A stretch of 57,511 nucleotides of DNA. Origin: Arthrobacter bambusae. GTDB lineage: Bacteria > Actinomycetota > Actinomycetes > Actinomycetales > Micrococcaceae. This document shows, piece by piece, positions 43,801 to 50,642 of this stretch (its first letter is position 1; the number at the start of each line of letters is the position of its first letter). The translations under genes and the position numbers were made by a program. Where the stretch lies: positions 1 through 57,511 of the forward strand of contig NZ_JAHHZS010000026.1 in assembly GCF_022606295.1 (NCBI RefSeq), given 5' to 3'. The notes beneath the pieces were generated by a model. The model had not been told where the DNA came from. It searched no databases and saw nothing but the letters and a program-made list of their open reading frames with translations.

Positions 43801-44325
43801 GGAGGTGTGGAAGTGTTGGACACACTGCACTCCCGCCGTTCGATCGCTGCCGTGCGTGACGCCATCCGTACCGTGGTCGAGGCAGAAGGGCCGATCCATC
43901 ACGAGCGGCTCGCAAAACTGGTCTGCGCGGCATTCGAGCTTAATAAAGTGAGCGGGCCGCGGGCGAATTCCGTGCTGGATGTCTTGGACGTATCGCAACA
44001 CTCCCGCGATTCGGACGGTTTCATATGGGACGCATCAATCGACCGGGACACGTGGGACTACTTCAGGCCGAACGGTTCTGCCGTAGCTAGGAAGCCCGAG
44101 CATGTCAGCGTGGTGGAGATCCGGAACGCGATGGTCGAGATTGTGCGGGTTTCCGGCGGCATTGCAGTGGATGAGCTGCATCGGGAAACCATTAGGACCT
44201 TCGGAGGCAAGCGTCTGACCGCCGGTGTCACCGCGCGGTTGAATGAGGGGCTCCAGTACGGCGTCAATACTGAGCGACTTGAGCTGCGCGCGGAGCTGGT
44301 GCTCTTGGCCACGGCCCGCAAATGA
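37855..44325 (+). CDS. giant Swt1-HEPN / transglutaminase-like / DUF4011-SF1 helicase / MTES nuclease / DUF3320 protein
   Basis: ATG 37855 (MGLSNREYVG) follows TTGGGGA. The product is 2156 aa. In order: a Swt1-type HEPN domain (residues 1-125) with R95-N-L-W-A-H100; a beta-sandwich (about 185-300); a transglutaminase-like segment (about 385-440) with LGTCLDTAIVMAAALEF and IVEGHAFLGYW, giving Cys and His; a DUF4011 region (about 550-700); an SF1 helicase with Walker A EGPPGTGKSQTITNLL (about 862) and Walker B VVFDEASQIRVAD (about 1485); an MTES/Vsr-like nuclease domain (about 1785-1890; DLHREEVADALRERGFVV, FKVDISVA); and a C-terminal DUF3320 winged-helix region. Similar proteins are defence candidates (PADLOC 'Hhe', from memory). 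It is a single gene with its own terminator, so it may be self-sufficient. Confidence 0.93.
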   Translation: MGLSNREYVGRALDTLAAGLGSYISDHLNTLAPGISWTKLLEYKDASAGKAPKTYAPTDLSVQLRVMTESLGSLGYPFNLGHDARSYTSELRQTRNLWAHNEAFGNADTYRALDTAGRLAKCLKLDDAEQSVATLLEEYKTRETGAVGNGSEATALGGEAVELHESPPSELAETPLNQHQILVEITAADALSYAMAHNGFKFVRQIKITNPGVEVRGAVVQIEVLSTAGRISEDFQQYVDLAAGQSVILDDVDVPVSANTMYELSDKQSGRVIVTVRSGAGADAPEIGKAEVRIDLLPAQLWIAGNGLVSYEFLAAYVQPHHPAVGKLVSEAADLLSAATGNSSLGGYTEGADRVDEIVFALSQAASNRNIRYSMPPASWGLQGQQVRTPAQVLEDRLGTCLDTAIVMAAALEFCNIRPLLWIVEGHAFLGYWREEGVLPTAASDDVPQLVSLVQRGYIGLIETTLLTGSQPITLAVLRNAPIAKYIESGNDEIHAVTDIRRARLDGIYPLPARTMSETGTPVVTTYVPETKVAPALPEKHGKVVRTASHGTEIPPRVTQWKNALLDLSLRNRLINFTDTARFPLAVPSSWIGSFEDLINNGTPISLLPSTQISAVHQERGIRFGRDLPHDELIALLSSKKAVFAEVSEDAYSTKMRGLAYKAKTQLEETGANNLYLALGSLMWELDGRTLRSPLVLVPVNLTSAGKQGLYRVTLDEAGQSTPNYCLLEKLALTHGLRIPGLSEPVEDGSGMDLDAAFNAVREAVSAKGLAFRVENTVDLSMLQFAKFRLWKDLDENWEQFAKNQLVHHLISTPTELFQDAVTVSDDVDLDALAAQCPIPADSSQLQAVASAVSGQTFVLEGPPGTGKSQTITNLLTRAIVEGKRVLFVAEKRAALEVVQKRLDEVGMGPFSLDLHDKGSKPAVVRAQIKKALELRLDSDAQQLETASTDLTAARRGLIRYASNLHEENGAHLSLYSARTKALTYQPDDPAIALGTDFTSSANDSTLEPVRSVLRELPEYTDRARPGKDHPWRFVAAVAGPEQTDQLLTIGRRLDAALDAVRSVEGLPLVVFSAGQPSDVSTIAALLKDRSVPLETLDVVRSGNWSSGAGHLEQLVAAFAAVNHPGLEQVAPEAMNLPLQDILARAVQAAATGFFGRKKRLLAVAAELDSVVHPGAGIRHKELVPLLENLVRAQQQIRGLQNEAQTVPGVSVPHSWNPLTEAGQAALNHRLGWLRWAAEAVVPNNGKGDLLFKRALRTFLNDGPPVHENIVGWLYELGQAWEAFTKIPAVAESELKSWVGDVGFLQVWTDTRATRRLDADGSAPLQRWVELLEHIEPLRSVGLHGARTMILDGLLDADDAAAAFERGLAESSLEERSLATGLQDFDSHAHERNIERFTSRAAAVRELLKRNLAAMVVTGRRVSSSSNSGRMGELQRQLTRQRGGMTVRKLMENYADLVTQIMPCTLVSPDSVARFFPAKADLFDIVVFDEASQIRVADAVGAMGRGASVVVVGDSKQMPPTSFAESSSDSVDEVENDITAVEDMESILSECVEARVPRQWLSWHYRSQDESLIAFSNQQYYDSKLSSFPGPSHGAPDPGLRGHGVNFVRVDGQFHRSGPSKVLRTNPIEARAVVAEVRRRFDVDSVGAPSVGVVTFNLQQRALIEGLLRDTDDPRIMKALDEDAEGLFVKNLENVQGDERDVILFSTGFSKNDKGYLPLNFGPLNRAGGERRLNVAVTRARQQVIVFSSFSPSELRAEETSSVGIKHLRSYLDLAEQGTGALPYDGRRAIGVDLHREEVADALRERGFVVATDIGLSDFKVDISVAPQESPDRPAMAILLDSPAWAARRTAGDRDGLPGDVLTRMMRWPSVQRVWLPAWIKDRNDVLDKLEQAFKQADSDSATSQSESLAAPERETPEQARPGRRAAEPSGPAQDYILVAGKGNSEKDHGALLEAVRADSRPANVVAVSSPPSYEPWAVRRLGGVEVLDTLHSRRSIAAVRDAIRTVVEAEGPIHHERLAKLVCAAFELNKVSGPRANSVLDVLDVSQHSRDSDGFIWDASIDRDTWDYFRPNGSAVARKPEHVSVVEIRNAMVEIVRVSGGIAVDELHRETIRTFGGKRLTAGVTARLNEGLQYGVNTERLELRAELVLLATARK

Positions 44326-44364
44326 GTGGGTCCCGCACGTGCAAGCGTGCGGGTCCCACTCATT
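44321..44364. terminator. bidirectional terminator hairpin
   Basis: AATGAGTGGG-T-CCCGCACG (44321-44339) pairs with CGTGCGGG-T-CCCACTCATT (44346-44364): 18 pairs, one T/T mismatch and a six-base loop. It contains the stop codon of the giant helicase gene and separates it from the convergent gene ending at 44381. Confidence 0.88.
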
Positions 44365-44380
44365 CAATGGACTTATTCAT

Positions 44381-45088
44381 TTAGCGATCCAATCTTGCGC
44401 GGAGACGCTTGAAAAATGACTCCTTGCGCGTTGGGGGCTGGAAGGAGACTTCGACCCGGACGACGTCGACCGTTTGAGGATCCAGGTACGACAAATAGCC
44501 ACCGTCTACGAAGACGAGCTGGCCAACCTCTAGCGAAATTCCCTTAGGCGTTATCCACGCCTCCGCCGTTGCTTTCCGGTAAACCCGCTGAAGATGCAGC
44601 AGCGTGCCACGTTCATTTAGCCAGGAACCCTCCACCGTGAATGCTCTGCTCGCGGTGCCCGAAGGCGAGTCCGCTAGCTTGCGCCGACCCACGTCGTCCG
44701 GGTAGAGGACCGGAGCCTTAGATGTGTTTCTTCGTGTTCCGTTTGCACTCAGGGGTTGACCACTATCCGTGCATGGATGTTTGGGCCAAGGCGGACCCAT
44801 TTCGTCGAAATAGACGCGACTGCCAAATTCGTTCGCATAAAAATAGACGTGGGCCCCGCAAACCGCGCACACCGCATTTGGCCTTACCAAGCCGATGGAT
44901 CGGGGCAGGCGAGTAGTCGGGATAAAGCCTGCCGGATAAATGGTCCTTTGAGCGGGAGGTGAGATGGAGCTGGTGATTCCGAGCGAATACCCCTGTCCAC
45001 TCGACCGTGAGACGGTATGGCTGGATACCCAAACTCGCTGCCCGTTGGGACCGCGGCGGTAATGGCCGCGCCGGTTATAAGACGTCAT
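44381..45088 (-). CDS. hypothetical protein with putative Cys-based metal site
   Basis: A 235-aa protein (ATG 45088, AGGA upstream). The N-terminus is basic and polar (YNRRGHYRRGPNGQRVWVS). The centre has NAVCAVCGAHVYFYANEFGSRVYFDE then PPWPKHPC, a C-x2-C plus H/C arrangement that I have seen in bacterial hypothetical proteins of unknown role. The C-terminal half is beta-rich (AWITPKGISLEVGQLVFVDG). Probably a soluble zinc-binding protein. Confidence 0.72.
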   Translation of the reverse strand: MTSYNRRGHYRRGPNGQRVWVSSHTVSRSSGQGYSLGITSSISPPAQRTIYPAGFIPTTRLPRSIGLVRPNAVCAVCGAHVYFYANEFGSRVYFDEMGPPWPKHPCTDSGQPLSANGTRRNTSKAPVLYPDDVGRRKLADSPSGTASRAFTVEGSWLNERGTLLHLQRVYRKATAEAWITPKGISLEVGQLVFVDGGYLSYLDPQTVDVVRVEVSFQPPTRKESFFKRLRARLDR

Positions 45089-45160
45089 TTTGCAATCCTG
45101 ACATGACGGCGGGAAGGCACCAACTCCGCCACATCCTTCTGTTCACTGCGAGAGCAGGCA

Positions 45161-45337
45161 TCAGGTCGTGGCCATCAATTCTTCGGCAAATGAATCTGCT
45201 GAAACGGAGGCGAGTAGGAAAGATTCCTTGACGAGCAGGCAACTGGTTCCGTAAGCCAGATCGCGTGCGAATGTAATGGCATCCGACTGATCAAAAAACG
45301 CGCCTAAGAAGGGTGAAGGACCTGATGGCATTGGCAT
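45161..45337 (-). CDS. small 58-aa hypothetical protein
   Basis: ATG 45337 to TGA 45161 encodes MPMPSGPSPFLGAFFDQSDA followed by ITFARDLAYGTSCLLVKESF and an acidic end (SADSFAEELMATT). The composition is protein-like and AGG precedes the start closely; a second ATG lies two codons in. It could equally be the surviving 3' part of a longer gene. I do not recognise it. Confidence 0.45.
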   Translation of the reverse strand: MPMPSGPSPFLGAFFDQSDAITFARDLAYGTSCLLVKESFLLASVSADSFAEELMATT

Positions 45338-45464
45338 TCACCTACGTGAAGTATTTCTCCCGGCAAATGTCTTGACGAGGTTCTGCAGCCCCTATCTTTT
45401 GGTGATGGCACTCCACGACGAGGACTGGGGAACCCGAAGAACGGACCCGCACTCCACTGCCGTT

Positions 45465-45929
45465 CTATCCGATCTTTGTCCAAGCGGTGCAACTCGTCGA
45501 TTCGAATACCTCGCCATTCGCGAGGGTTACCGTGGCCGTACCCTTGACGATGTTGTTGTCTTTAATGCTGGCGTCGCTGCCGGTGCCTGTTTTCCAGGCG
45601 TAGTAGCAGCCGACCGAGTTGGTTCCGTCAGGACCCGATGTTATGTAGGTGCCGGGCTGCACGTCCCCACCAACAACCTGAAGGCCGCTCTTGATCTGGC
45701 TTGCCGCAACCTGCTTCGTCGCATCGCTGAGTTTCTGTTCACGGGAGGCCAGGTCCGCTTCTTTGCCAGCTAAGGTCTTCTCCTCGTCAGGCAACTGTTG
45801 CTGCAGGCTCCTCACACCGGCGGCTGCTGATTGCAACGTGCTGATCTGGGCGTCCTTGTCCGACGCCGCGGCGCGGTCCTTCGGGTTAAGCGATTCGGAG
45901 ACAATGCAGGGCCGCGAGTGCGAAAGCAT
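45465..45929 (-). CDS. secreted-type domain protein, probably missing its signal sequence
   Basis: The C-terminal 70 residues (VGGDVQPGTYITSGPDG, CYYAWKTGTGSDASIKDNN, SCTAWTKIG) match a domain common in actinobacterial secreted or lipoprotein-type proteins. The middle (AQISTLQSAAAGVRSLQQQL and onward) is a coiled coil. The family normally has a signal peptide or TM helix, but none is present from ATG 45929. Another frame upstream reads NAFALAALHCL, hinting at a frameshift that detached the leader. Treat it as possibly damaged. Confidence 0.6.
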   Translation of the reverse strand: MLSHSRPCIVSESLNPKDRAAASDKDAQISTLQSAAAGVRSLQQQLPDEEKTLAGKEADLASREQKLSDATKQVAASQIKSGLQVVGGDVQPGTYITSGPDGTNSVGCYYAWKTGTGSDASIKDNNIVKGTATVTLANGEVFESTSCTAWTKIG

Positions 45930-46098
45930 TGAAATTACCCCTGCTCTTACTCTCGGCAGCCTGCTGTGCTCACGTTAGGATCGGGGTCGGACATTTTAGG
46001 CGAGATCCTCGAGAACGCCAGTCAACTCCTTGTTTGCCCACCGAGACGAGCTTTCTCGAACGGAAATACTCAAGCCGTCATTGGCAAATCTCGAGAGT

Positions 46099-46744
46099 CT
46101 ATGGGGCGGCCAGCATTTCGATGAGAGCCAGATCCCAGCGATCAGTGGGGGGAGGTGCCGTTGATGGTCACTACGGTGCCGCTGGTGGTTGTTGGGCCGG
46201 TTTGGCGCTGCAGCCAATAGGTTTCGCTGGCCGGGGGGAAAGTATTGGTCAACCAGGGTCTGGGCCGCCTCGACGGTTCGGGCCAGCGGAGCGTTCCAGT
46301 CAGTTCCAACTCGCAAACCCATGAGCCAGCGCGGGTGGTGGTGAGGCTGGCGCTCGGCGCTCCCGTGGCGGCGCTGGCTCCAGTTGTGGCGCCTTGGGCT
46401 GTGTCGGTATTTTTGAACGCCACCAGGGTCATGGCTGATGGCCACGAGCCCGAGTTTTGAGTTGCCGTAATGGTGGCGTTGGTGAGCGGGCCAGGTGCGC
46501 CTGCCTGCCATATTTTGTCTGTGCCGGCCTGGGCATTGGTGCGCTGGCGGAGCGTCCAGGACGGGCCGGCGCAGCTGACTGATCGTATGGATGCGATCCC
46601 TCCGCTGCTGGGACCGTCGGAGCAGCTGATGAAGGCAAGTATCAGCTGGTTGCTTCCGGTGGTCGTGAGACCGGAAATGCTGACTGTGGCGTACCTTCTG
46701 GGTGCGGGCGGAGCTTTCGACCGGCAGCGATAGAAACGCGCCAT
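46099..46744 (-). pseudogene. extracellular beta-domain protein broken by three frameshifts
   Basis: Reading across frames gives one continuous domain known from actinobacterial exported proteins (ATVSISGLTTTGSNQLILAF ... GAPSASLTTTRAGSWVCG ... NAPLARTVEAAQTLVDQYF ... TYWLQRQTGPTTTSGTVVTI ... DRWDLALIEMLAAP). The frame breaks near 46310-46314 (one base missing), in a six-G run at 46233-46238 and in a six-G run at 46147-46152 (one base extra each, in plus-strand terms). The repaired stop is TAG at 46101-46099. Because two of three breaks are in homopolymers, sequencing error is possible as well as true decay. No signal peptide is visible. Confidence 0.7.
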
Positions 46745-46975
46745 TCGAGCGGTGACGATGCTAGCTGCATTCGTTGTCTCACCACTTAGATGGCGAATCC
46801 GGCCATAGCCTTTTTACGGCGAACTGGGTGGCCCTTGTGCCACCCAATTGCTGGAATGAAGTGATTGCTACAGCAAGCTAATACTTGGGATCTGGAGGGT
46901 TGGCGCCGAGTTGTGACCAACCCGGTCGACTTCATCAGGTACCGATGCAATTGGTAGTACGGAAGTAAGGACGAA

Positions 46976-47191
46976 ATGAGTAACCGAACAGCCCCCATCA
47001 TCATTGGTGCGCTTGGTCTTGTAGTCTTTTCCGTCGTATCCGTGATGTGGACAGTGCGGACATTTGAGATTGACGCTGCCAATCTGACAGAGGCCACCCC
47101 ACCACTGCAGGACGCCCTCTGGCTGGGGAGCATCCTGGTGGTTGCCGGATCCATTACTTGGCTCATTGTGCTCCGAAGACGGGCGCCTTAG
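46976..47191 (+). CDS. small two-helix membrane protein
   Basis: A 71-aa protein; ATG 46976 has AAGGA five bases upstream. Two transmembrane helices (IIIGALGLVVFSVVSVMW and LWLGSILVVAGSITWLIVL) flank a short polar loop, with a basic C-terminus (RRRAP) that should stay inside. Function unknown. Confidence 0.7.
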   Translation: MSNRTAPIIIGALGLVVFSVVSVMWTVRTFEIDAANLTEATPPLQDALWLGSILVVAGSITWLIVLRRRAP

Positions 47192-47200
47192 GAGTAGCAG

Positions 47201-47443
47201 CTACTCGATCATTTCATCGACGAGCGCGGGCTCGCGGCTTTCGATCGCGGCGGCGGCAATGCAGGCGTCGAGCTCGCGCCTCATGCCCTGGCCGAACCCG
47301 GGCTCGACTGTTGCCAGGCGTTCGGGGAGGTCGTAGGTGAAGGTGAGCTCTCCGTCGTCGGCCTCTTCCAATGCCCGTGAAGCCGGATGCCTGGCGGCCG
47401 AGCATAGGGAGGTGGATGTCGCGGTCACCGTCGTCCGCCACAA
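47201..47443 (-). CDS. hypothetical 80-aa protein, possibly a fragment
   Basis: The segment ALEEADDGELTFTYDLPERL to the stop (ELDACIAAAAIESREPALVD) has good coding character on the minus strand, while the first 25 residues (WRTTVTATSTSLCSAAR) do not. The true start may be internal, or this may be the end of a lost gene. No ribosome site was found. Confidence 0.35.
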   Translation of the reverse strand: MWRTTVTATSTSLCSAARHPASRALEEADDGELTFTYDLPERLATVEPGFGQGMRRELDACIAAAAIESREPALVDEMIE

Positions 47444-47677
47444 CCCGTGTCGGTTCGTCGAGCGCCTGAGGTCCCCGTGCAGGACTTACTGACCCGCCCG
47501 ACGAACCTGCTCGCTTCTTGCGGGGAACGAGAGGTTCCTGTGTCCCCGTCTGGGTTCCTTCCAGGGGGAGTCCCCATCCGTCATCTAGCGGAATTCATTG
47601 GCATGACGCATCTCACTTTCTATATGCTGGATTTAGTCAAGCAGCTGGCTTCCCCGACGTCGTCCGAGGAGTCAGCC

Positions 47678-48016
47678 ATGGTACCGATCCGACCCACACA
47701 TACCCACCTTCATGGCCCGGGTGGTTCCCTCTCCAGGCAAAGTGCGGTCCAACAACTGTTTCGGAGATGGCCGCTTGTGCCCTCGCGCGAATTGGAACGC
47801 ATCCGCCGAGTGCTTCTGCACTGCGATGAACTAGGCAATCCCGCCGCAACCCACCACCTGTCCGAACCTGCCCAGGCGCTGCTGGCTCTCGTGACGGCCG
47901 AACTGGAGCGGCGCAACGAACCGGGAAAACATCCAGTACTCAGCCACAGCCCCGGTTCCGGAATTCGCGGACTGGCCCAGCGTCTTCCCGCACACCATCG
48001 GGGAGGATTGTTCTGA
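47678..48016 (+). CDS. hypothetical 112-aa protein
   Basis: ATG 47678 has GAGGAG seven bases upstream, so it is preferred over the longer reading from 47447, whose extra region lacks coding character. The product is helical and basic (RRWPLVPSRELERIRRVLLH, SEPAQALLALVTAELERRNE). Its stop overlaps the ATG of the DUF1508-like gene (TGATG), so the two form a small operon. Family unknown. Confidence 0.55.
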   Translation: MVPIRPTHTHLHGPGGSLSRQSAVQQLFRRWPLVPSRELERIRRVLLHCDELGNPAATHHLSEPAQALLALVTAELERRNEPGKHPVLSHSPGSGIRGLAQRLPAHHRGGLF

Positions 48017-48204
48017 TGGCCGGACACTTTGAAGTGTTCACTGACAACGGAGGCAGCTGCAGGGTCAGGCTGGTTGACGAGTTCGGCACGGAGCTCGCGG
48101 TGTCTGGCACCTTCCACGACAAGGACGGCGTAGTCCGTGGGATCTACAAACTCCGGGAAATTGCAGCGAGCGGCCTCATTGAGGTCCACACGTCCACCTT
48201 CTGA
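48016..48204 (+). CDS. YegP-like (DUF1508-type) small protein
   Basis: A 62-aa protein starting at a TGATG overlap with the upstream gene. GHFEVFTDNGGSCRVRLVDE then AVSGTFHDKDGVVRGI matches the short alpha/beta repeat of DUF1508/YegP proteins (FEIYxDxxGxxRFRL...S.GYxxKxxAxxGI). The single repeat length is typical. Function in bacteria is not established. Confidence 0.65.
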   Translation: MAGHFEVFTDNGGSCRVRLVDEFGTELAVSGTFHDKDGVVRGIYKLREIAASGLIEVHTSTF

Positions 48205-48216
48205 ACGGTTCCAGGT

Positions 48217-49494
48217 TTACAGCGACGAGCCAACGCACTCGCGGGTTTCCTCGGTCGGCTCCTCGCCAGGGTTCCCGGTCGACCGCGATGCTCGGCGCTG
48301 GCTGGCCGCCAGCACCCCGAGCGAAACGATGGTCAATGACGCGATCGCCGCTCCGACTGCCGGTGGCCCGGTTTCGCCTGCCACGGAGCTGAGGGCGAGG
48401 CCTGCCGCCCATGAGCCGGCCGCAATCCCGAAGTTGAACGAGGCTGTGGTCAGCGCGGACGCAAGCGTCGGGGCCTTCCCGGCGAACCTGACCGCAAGCG
48501 CGAACGCCACGGGATTCACCACGAACCCCGCAAAGCCTGCCAGGGTGATCAGTATGACGACTGGCAGGGCCTGCTCTGAAAACACGCACAACGCGAGCAG
48601 GAAGAGCGTGGCCGCGACGGCAGCCGTGATGGTGGTGGCGTACGGCCGGTGGTCGCCGAGCCTGCCTCCCGTGTAGTTGCCGAGGAGCGCACCTACGCCG
48701 AAGCAGCACAGCACCCACGGTAGCATCGCAGCCGGGACGCCGGCACGGTCCGTCAGCAGGGGCGCGATATAGCTGTAGGTCGCCAGGACGCCTCCCATGA
48801 TCAAGGCACAGGAGGCCAGGGCCAGCCACAAACGTCCGGACCGGAGCGCCGCGAACTCCGAACGCAGGGACGGAGTCGCCCCGGCGGGCTCTTCGTGCGG
48901 GACGAAGCGGACGATAAATACCGCGGCAGCCGCCGCGAGGATGGCCAAGGCCCAGAACGGAGCCCGCCAGCCGGCGGTCTGCCCAGCGAACGCCCCGAGC
49001 GGGACGCCAACCACCGTCGCCAGGCTTCCTCCACCCATGACGACGCCGAGCGCGCGCGATCCGGCCGCCGGTCCTGCCGCTCGGGTCGCCACCACGACGG
49101 CGACGGACCAGAACGCGCCCGTGGCACAGGCTGTGACAAATCGGGCCGCGAAGATGACTTCGAAGCTCGGGCTGACGGCGACCAGGACATGGCCGGCCGC
49201 GAACAGCAGGAGCGAGAGCATCAGGGTGAGCCGGCGCTGGAGGCGCAGGGTCAGGATGATCATCGCCGGCGATCCGATGATCATCCCGACGGCGAAGATG
49301 GTGATGAGGAGGCCCGCGTGGGGAACACTGACCCGGAGGTCGCTGGCGAGTTCGGGCAGCAGGCCGGCGATGAAGAACTCGGTTGTCTGCATCAGGAATG
49401 TTCCGGCGGTGAGCACGAACACCACCGGAGGCAGCCCGCCGCGTGAAGGCACGGCGCTTTTCAACCCGGCCGCTTTGAGATCCGTTGATGACAT
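48217..49494 (-). CDS. MFS transporter, DHA1-type
   Basis: A 425-aa protein from ATG 49494 (MSSTDLKAAG; a GTG five codons earlier is possible). About twelve hydrophobic helices are visible, with the MFS loop motif GGRLGDHRPY between helices and PPVVFVLTAGTFLMQTTEFF as the first helix. The sequence resembles AraJ/Cmx-like drug or sugar efflux carriers. The divergent XRE-family regulator across 194 bases is a likely controller. The substrate is not predictable. Confidence 0.9.
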   Translation of the reverse strand: MSSTDLKAAGLKSAVPSRGGLPPVVFVLTAGTFLMQTTEFFIAGLLPELASDLRVSVPHAGLLITIFAVGMIIGSPAMIILTLRLQRRLTLMLSLLLFAAGHVLVAVSPSFEVIFAARFVTACATGAFWSVAVVVATRAAGPAAGSRALGVVMGGGSLATVVGVPLGAFAGQTAGWRAPFWALAILAAAAAVFIVRFVPHEEPAGATPSLRSEFAALRSGRLWLALASCALIMGGVLATYSYIAPLLTDRAGVPAAMLPWVLCCFGVGALLGNYTGGRLGDHRPYATTITAAVAATLFLLALCVFSEQALPVVILITLAGFAGFVVNPVAFALAVRFAGKAPTLASALTTASFNFGIAAGSWAAGLALSSVAGETGPPAVGAAIASLTIVSLGVLAASQRRASRSTGNPGEEPTEETRECVGSSL

Positions 49495-49688
49495 GCTTTG
49501 AGGCACCACTTTCTAGGGGAACACAGAAGGCAACGCCCGAGGCGTGCCGGGGATGGGGGAGGGGCGAATTCACGGTATCGGAGTCGAAGCGCACACTGAG
49601 AGGCCCCCTTGGTACCCCTCACCCAGGCTCAAAAGGGGCCCTGGCAGGGCCTCCCACTGTCGCCGGTCCAAGCCCTACCGTGGAAGGT

Positions 49689-50642
49689 ATGAGTTCGAAA
49701 GATGAAGTGCGGGCGTTTCTGATGTCCCGCCGTGCCAACATCACGCCGGCCCAGACCGATCTGCAGGACTTCGGCGGGCAGCGCCGCGTACCCGGCCTCC
49801 GACGCTCAGAGGTGGCCATGCTTGCAGGGGTTAGCCTCGATTACTACACCCGCCTGGAGCGGGGGAACCTCCGCGGGGTGTCAGAGCATGTACTGAATGC
49901 CCTCGCCAATGCCTTGCAGCTCAACGAGCTCGAACGGGAATATCTTTTTGGACTCGCACGCACCGCCACGGCGCCCACCGCCGCCAGGACCGCGCAGAAG
50001 AAGCCGGTAGTGCGCGAATCGGTGCAGCGGATTTTGGACAGCATGAGTGTTCCGGCCGTGGTGTGGAACCGCCAACATGACCTCGTCGCCTCGAACCTCA
50101 TGGGGCGGGCGCTGTACTCGCCGCAGTTCGAATCCGACAGTCCCAACCTCGCGAGGTTTATCTTCCTGGACCCCCGGGCGAAGGACTATTACGTGGACTG
50201 GCCGCTGGCCAGGCAGATGACAGCAGCAATGCTCCGCATGGAAGCAGGACGCGATCCGCTGAACGCCGAGCTGACCGCCCTGATCGGGGAGCTCTCCACC
50301 CGCAGCCCGGAGTTCCGTTCGAACTGGGCTGAGCGGGACGTGCACGAGCACCGCACCGGCCGGAAGCTGTTCAGGCACCCCGTGGTGGGGGTCGTTGACG
50401 TTACCTACGACGTGTTTGAGATGCCGGGGGAGAAGGGGTTGTGGATCGGGATCTATAGCGTCGAGGAGGGTAGCGAATCTGCGGAGAAGTTCGCACTCCT
50501 CGCCAGCTGGGCCGCCACCAACGACCAGGTCGCCGCCCAACGGCTAGCGCCGCCGTCGTCCGGTCACCCCAACCGGAACCAAACACCCGCCCAGAACCAA
50601 ACACTCACAGCTAAATCATCACGAAGCACTGGAGAGCAATGA
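49689..50642 (+). CDS. XRE-family regulator with MmyB-like ligand domain
   Basis: ATG 49689 with GGAAGG just upstream is the start (317 aa); the in-frame region back to 49485 lacks coding character. The helix-turn-helix (VPGLRRSEVAMLAGVSLDYY then TRLERGNLRG) and the C-terminal part (VPAVVWNRQHDLVASNLMGR, YYVDWPLARQM, LIGELSTRSPEFRSNW) are typical of the MmyB-like PAS-fold family that binds small ligands. It is divergent from the MFS transporter and overlaps the epimerase gene by 4 bases, so it probably controls both. Confidence 0.9.
   Translation: MSSKDEVRAFLMSRRANITPAQTDLQDFGGQRRVPGLRRSEVAMLAGVSLDYYTRLERGNLRGVSEHVLNALANALQLNELEREYLFGLARTATAPTAARTAQKKPVVRESVQRILDSMSVPAVVWNRQHDLVASNLMGRALYSPQFESDSPNLARFIFLDPRAKDYYVDWPLARQMTAAMLRMEAGRDPLNAELTALIGELSTRSPEFRSNWAERDVHEHRTGRKLFRHPVVGVVDVTYDVFEMPGEKGLWIGIYSVEEGSESAEKFALLASWAATNDQVAAQRLAPPSSGHPNRNQTPAQNQTLTAKSSRSTGEQ

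Noticed and set aside
48176..49594. 472-codon minus-strand frame overlapping the MFS gene in another phase
   Set aside because: The translation is Arg/His/Gly-rich without helices, whereas the MFS frame gives twelve clean transmembrane segments.
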